Assembly (NCBI GenBank): GCA_022013235.1
Contig: JAKLQR010000204.1
Span: forward strand, 1 to 7,872
Reading direction: 5' to 3'
Source of the DNA: Thermodesulfovibrionales bacterium
GTDB lineage: Bacteria; Nitrospirota; Thermodesulfovibrionia; Thermodesulfovibrionales; SM23-35
DNA: 7,872 nt
Shown: in pieces, positions 5,342 to 7,872 of the stretch
How the letters are laid out: every line of letters begins with the position of its first letter
Numbering within the stretch: position 1 is the stretch's first letter
Program-made: the position numbers and the translations under genes
The notes under the pieces: generated by a model
Database searches by the model: none
What the model saw: only the letters and a program-made list of their open reading frames with translations
What the model was told of the DNA's origin: nothing

Positions 5342-7872
5342 ATGGCATCCACTGTGAAAAAGGCCATAAAGATAGCTTCCGTCCTCTTGATTTGCTGTCT
5401 TATTCTTCTTCTCTCCCTTGGCTATATTCACTATCGTGATTTAAAGAAGACGTTCGCCATGAAGCTCTCTCAGAAAGCGACCTCATTTATCGGGCAGAGA
5501 GTAGAAATTGAAGACCTTTCGCTCAGTCTCACTGCGGGAATTAACCTCTACAATGTCAGGATAAAAAACCCTGAAGGTTTTGCGGCCGGAGACCTTCTCA
5601 CGATAAAAAAACTATTTTTTAAAATAAAATACAGCAGGCTTCCCTGGGGAACATTCTATTTTGACGAGATCACCGTCAATAACCCTGTCCTGACAATACG
5701 GCAGGATAAAGAGGGAAAGATCAATATCTCCGGAGAACTGCTGAACTTTTTTAAGAAAAAACCCACATTTAAGTATCAGATCAATGAATTCAGTATCAAA
5801 TCAGGCTCGCTCGACTTTAATCAGAACACCTATTTCAGGAGTGAAAACATAAATATATCGCTGAAAGACCTCTCTTCAGAACCCGGGCACAAAACGATAT
5901 TCAAGGGAGATGTCGCATATGCAGGAGGCAGCAGCATCACCGTTGACGGATGGGTGTACCTCAAAGATGAGCCGAAGAAAATGCATGTTAACGTTTCATC
6001 CAGGGACCTTGTTCTGTCCCCTCTGCAGGACATGCTTGCACGTTATGGCATAGACACGAAACAGACAAAGGCTGTGTTTGCACTCAATATTGACGGCGAT
6101 ACCGGGAAAGGGGTGCAGATTCAATCGACGGTAGAAATCAGGGAGGCAGGCTTCTCTTTTTTTAAGAAAGAGATCAAGTCGGTCCTCCTGGATATGGATG
6201 CTTTCCTGAACATCCCTGACAATACGCTTACTTTTAAAAACATATCGATGCATGCAGGCGGCATTACCACTGCGACGTTGAAGGGAGAACTGAAAAAGAC
6301 AGCCGATGACCTGTCCTACACCGCATCGCTCAATCTCAGCCGGCTTGACCTGTTGGCATTCAATTTCCTGAAGGGAATACAGGTGGGCGGAGTCATGAGG
6401 TCGGAGAATATGCATATCCGGGGAAGCATAAAAGAGGCCTTCCCTGAGGTGACCGGTGTTGTGCAGTTGAACGACGGCAGCTTCATATCAGAAAGCACAA
6501 AAATCAACGGGATCAGTACGAAAATAATATTTTTGCCAGGAAAGGAAATGGCTATACGCGGAGAAACGACTGCAAGCATTGTGCAGGCATATGGATATCG
6601 CCTCGACAGGCCGGCAGGTGTGGATGTCCTGCTGGATGTCCATGGGAAGCCTGGGGACATGACCCTGCACTTTTCTGCAAGACTTTTGTCCGCCGGCCTG
6701 CATACAAAAGAGGGCAGGGCAATTTCTTTCGACAGTGCGGACTTGAATATTCACGGTAGTGTCAGAGAGAAGATTGCCGACCTGAAGAGCAGGATGGAGA
6801 TAAAGGGAATAACGTACCATGAGTATCATCTCCCCTGGCTGAACATTCATTCTACCATTGCGTATCGGGGCAACAGCATTACCCTCGGAAGCCAGATCAT
6901 TGAGGCAGGGGATTTCAGGATCACCGCCGATCCGGTGACCGTGACAAGGACCGGGGGAAAGGTGACAGTTACCGGAAAGGGATTCAATGCAGCATATCCG
7001 GCAAAAAAAACAGAGATCAGGAATGGAACTTTTTCTCTGCAGATGAATACGGGGGGGAAGAAACTTTCGGGCAACCTGGGCTTTTCGATCGGCGGAGCTT
7101 TGTTCAGCGGAGTTCCCACCGGCCGGATTACCGGAAGCGGACAGTTCAATGACAAGGGATTCTCCTTTGCAATCCCGGGAGTTGAAGTCGCGCAAGGAAT
7201 GCTGAAATGTTCTCTCAAGGGAAAAACAGCAGACGGACCTTTTCCATTCACCATTATGCTGAGTGCGGCGAATATGGATATCGGGAGTCTTTCCAAAGAG
7301 GCTTTCAGGATTGCCGGAATTTCTTATTCCCTGACAGGAACCCTCAAGAGCGTGGCCTTTGAAGGGGCAGTTCTCTCTCCTGAGTCTGTGGACGGGAAAG
7401 CAGAAGTAGAGGCGGAAAAAATCTCTCTGATCAGACAGGACAAGAGGAAAATTATTCATAATGCCTCATTGAGAACCAGCGCCGATTTCAGGGGTGAAGA
7501 TTCCTTGTTCACTGTGCATGCCGGTGCAGGAAAATTATCGGTGAGCATCTCCGGTAAGGCGAACAGATTTATGAAGAACGACAGGCTGGTAGAAATGCAG
7601 CTACACCTGCCCGAGTTGCAGACAACCGATATCCGGGAAACATTCTGGGACATATTCCCTGACAACCTCTTGTATGCAGGACTGGGAGGTTCCGTTGCTT
7701 CCGATCTTTCTCTGTACTACAAGGGGAAGGCATTCAGTGCGGATGGCACACTCGCGCTCAAAGAGGTTGTGCTTGAGGGGGAGAATCTTTACCACACAAA
7801 AAATATTCATCAGAAGGCGATTAGGGGCGCGCTTAATTCAAACCAAAATGATTATCTCACTTCCATCATCTG
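5342..7872 (+). CDS. AsmA-family envelope protein (truncated by window end)
   Basis: An ATG at 5342 opens a frame that I followed codon by codon to the window edge: 843 codons with no stop, so the C-terminus is missing. The N-terminus has Lys-rich residues, a single hydrophobic anchor (about 9-29, IKIASVLLICCLILLLSL), then the typical AsmA opening: GQRVEIEDLSLSLTAGI (51-67), NVRIKNPEGF (71-80), a region with PWGTFYFDEI (101-110) and NPVLTIRQDKEGKINISG (114-131). The rest is a long run of short beta-strand-like segments with Gly/Asn turns, as in AsmA/TamB/YhdP-type proteins. Those relatives bridge the periplasm and are implicated in moving phospholipids to the outer membrane; applying that here is inference. 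In-frame TAG at 5336-5338 rules out an upstream start; the ribosome site is weak (purine-rich AAGATAGAA). The long gap with palindromes suggests it may be transcribed apart from cfa. The specific subfamily is uncertain without the C-terminus. Confidence 0.85.
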   Translation, partial: MASTVKKAIKIASVLLICCLILLLSLGYIHYRDLKKTFAMKLSQKATSFIGQRVEIEDLSLSLTAGINLYNVRIKNPEGFAAGDLLTIKKLFFKIKYSRLPWGTFYFDEITVNNPVLTIRQDKEGKINISGELLNFFKKKPTFKYQINEFSIKSGSLDFNQNTYFRSENINISLKDLSSEPGHKTIFKGDVAYAGGSSITVDGWVYLKDEPKKMHVNVSSRDLVLSPLQDMLARYGIDTKQTKAVFALNIDGDTGKGVQIQSTVEIREAGFSFFKKEIKSVLLDMDAFLNIPDNTLTFKNISMHAGGITTATLKGELKKTADDLSYTASLNLSRLDLLAFNFLKGIQVGGVMRSENMHIRGSIKEAFPEVTGVVQLNDGSFISESTKINGISTKIIFLPGKEMAIRGETTASIVQAYGYRLDRPAGVDVLLDVHGKPGDMTLHFSARLLSAGLHTKEGRAISFDSADLNIHGSVREKIADLKSRMEIKGITYHEYHLPWLNIHSTIAYRGNSITLGSQIIEAGDFRITADPVTVTRTGGKVTVTGKGFNAAYPAKKTEIRNGTFSLQMNTGGKKLSGNLGFSIGGALFSGVPTGRITGSGQFNDKGFSFAIPGVEVAQGMLKCSLKGKTADGPFPFTIMLSAANMDIGSLSKEAFRIAGISYSLTGTLKSVAFEGAVLSPESVDGKAEVEAEKISLIRQDKRKIIHNASLRTSADFRGEDSLFTVHAGAGKLSVSISGKANRFMKNDRLVEMQLHLPELQTTDIRETFWDIFPDNLLYAGLGGSVASDLSLYYKGKAFSADGTLALKEVVLEGENLYHTKNIHQKAIRGALNSNQNDYLTSII

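Noticed and set aside
5143..5367. Minus-strand 74-codon frame across the palindrome array
   Set aside because: It overlaps the AsmA-like start, has no ribosome site, and its decapeptide-like pattern (PDSYRG, PDRNRG, PESFRD) is simply the 30-bp period of the palindromes read in frame.
6488..7459. Long antisense open frame of 323 codons opposite the AsmA-like gene
   Set aside because: The + strand frame is open for 843 codons with a recognisable AsmA N-terminus. The antisense product is rich in Cys, His and Arg, without recognisable domains, as expected of a shadow frame.

Overview
The window looks like a chromosomal segment from an anaerobic or microaerophilic, Gram-negative-type (diderm) bacterium of moderate GC. 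It has a CoA-dependent, ferredoxin-linked 2-oxoacid oxidoreductase, a stand-alone rubrerythrin-type diiron protein and an AsmA-family envelope protein. A Nitrospirota or deltaproteobacterial-type lineage would fit, but that is an impression from gene content and protein style, not a result. All genes are on the + strand. Several appear to use TTG starts.

Left part (1-3522): the tail of an upstream gene (stop at 53-55) is followed by a plausible promoter (40-68) and a tight four-gene run. It encodes a seven-cysteine protein of about 109 aa built from two diverged halves (111-440), a ferritin-like/rubrerythrin diiron protein (464-931), the gamma-alpha fused subunit of a 2-oxoacid:ferredoxin oxidoreductase (942-2693), and its TPP-binding beta subunit (2671-3522, overlapping the alpha gene by 23 bp). 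Intergenic gaps are 23, 10 and -23 bp, so co-transcription is likely. The set suggests an oxygen-sensitive 2-oxoacid oxidoreductase carried with a possible oxidative-stress protein and a possible metal- or cluster-binding small protein. The functional link is inference.

Middle part (3523-5086): a 159-bp gap with a weak promoter candidate precedes a complete cyclopropane-fatty-acyl-phospholipid synthase (cfa, 3682-4803). After 31 bp comes a small zinc-ribbon protein with one membrane helix (4835-5086; TTG start behind a strong Shine-Dalgarno).

Right part (5087-7872): a 255-bp gap contains three 16-bp palindromes of the form CCCGA-N6-TCGGG, starting exactly 30 bp apart (5187, 5217, 5247). Copies 2 and 3 are perfect reverse complements of each other. 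After this, a large AsmA-like gene starts at 5342 and stays open to the window edge (843 codons, no stop), so it is truncated. Cfa and an AsmA-type lipid-transport candidate make this half a possible membrane-lipid neighbourhood.

The observations most worth a second look are the 30-bp-period palindrome array, the duplicated Cys-rich small protein with its anomalous start region, and the beta subunit in which the usual GIGC cysteine is replaced by Gln. No RNA genes, CRISPR array, transposase or clear Rho-independent terminator were seen.
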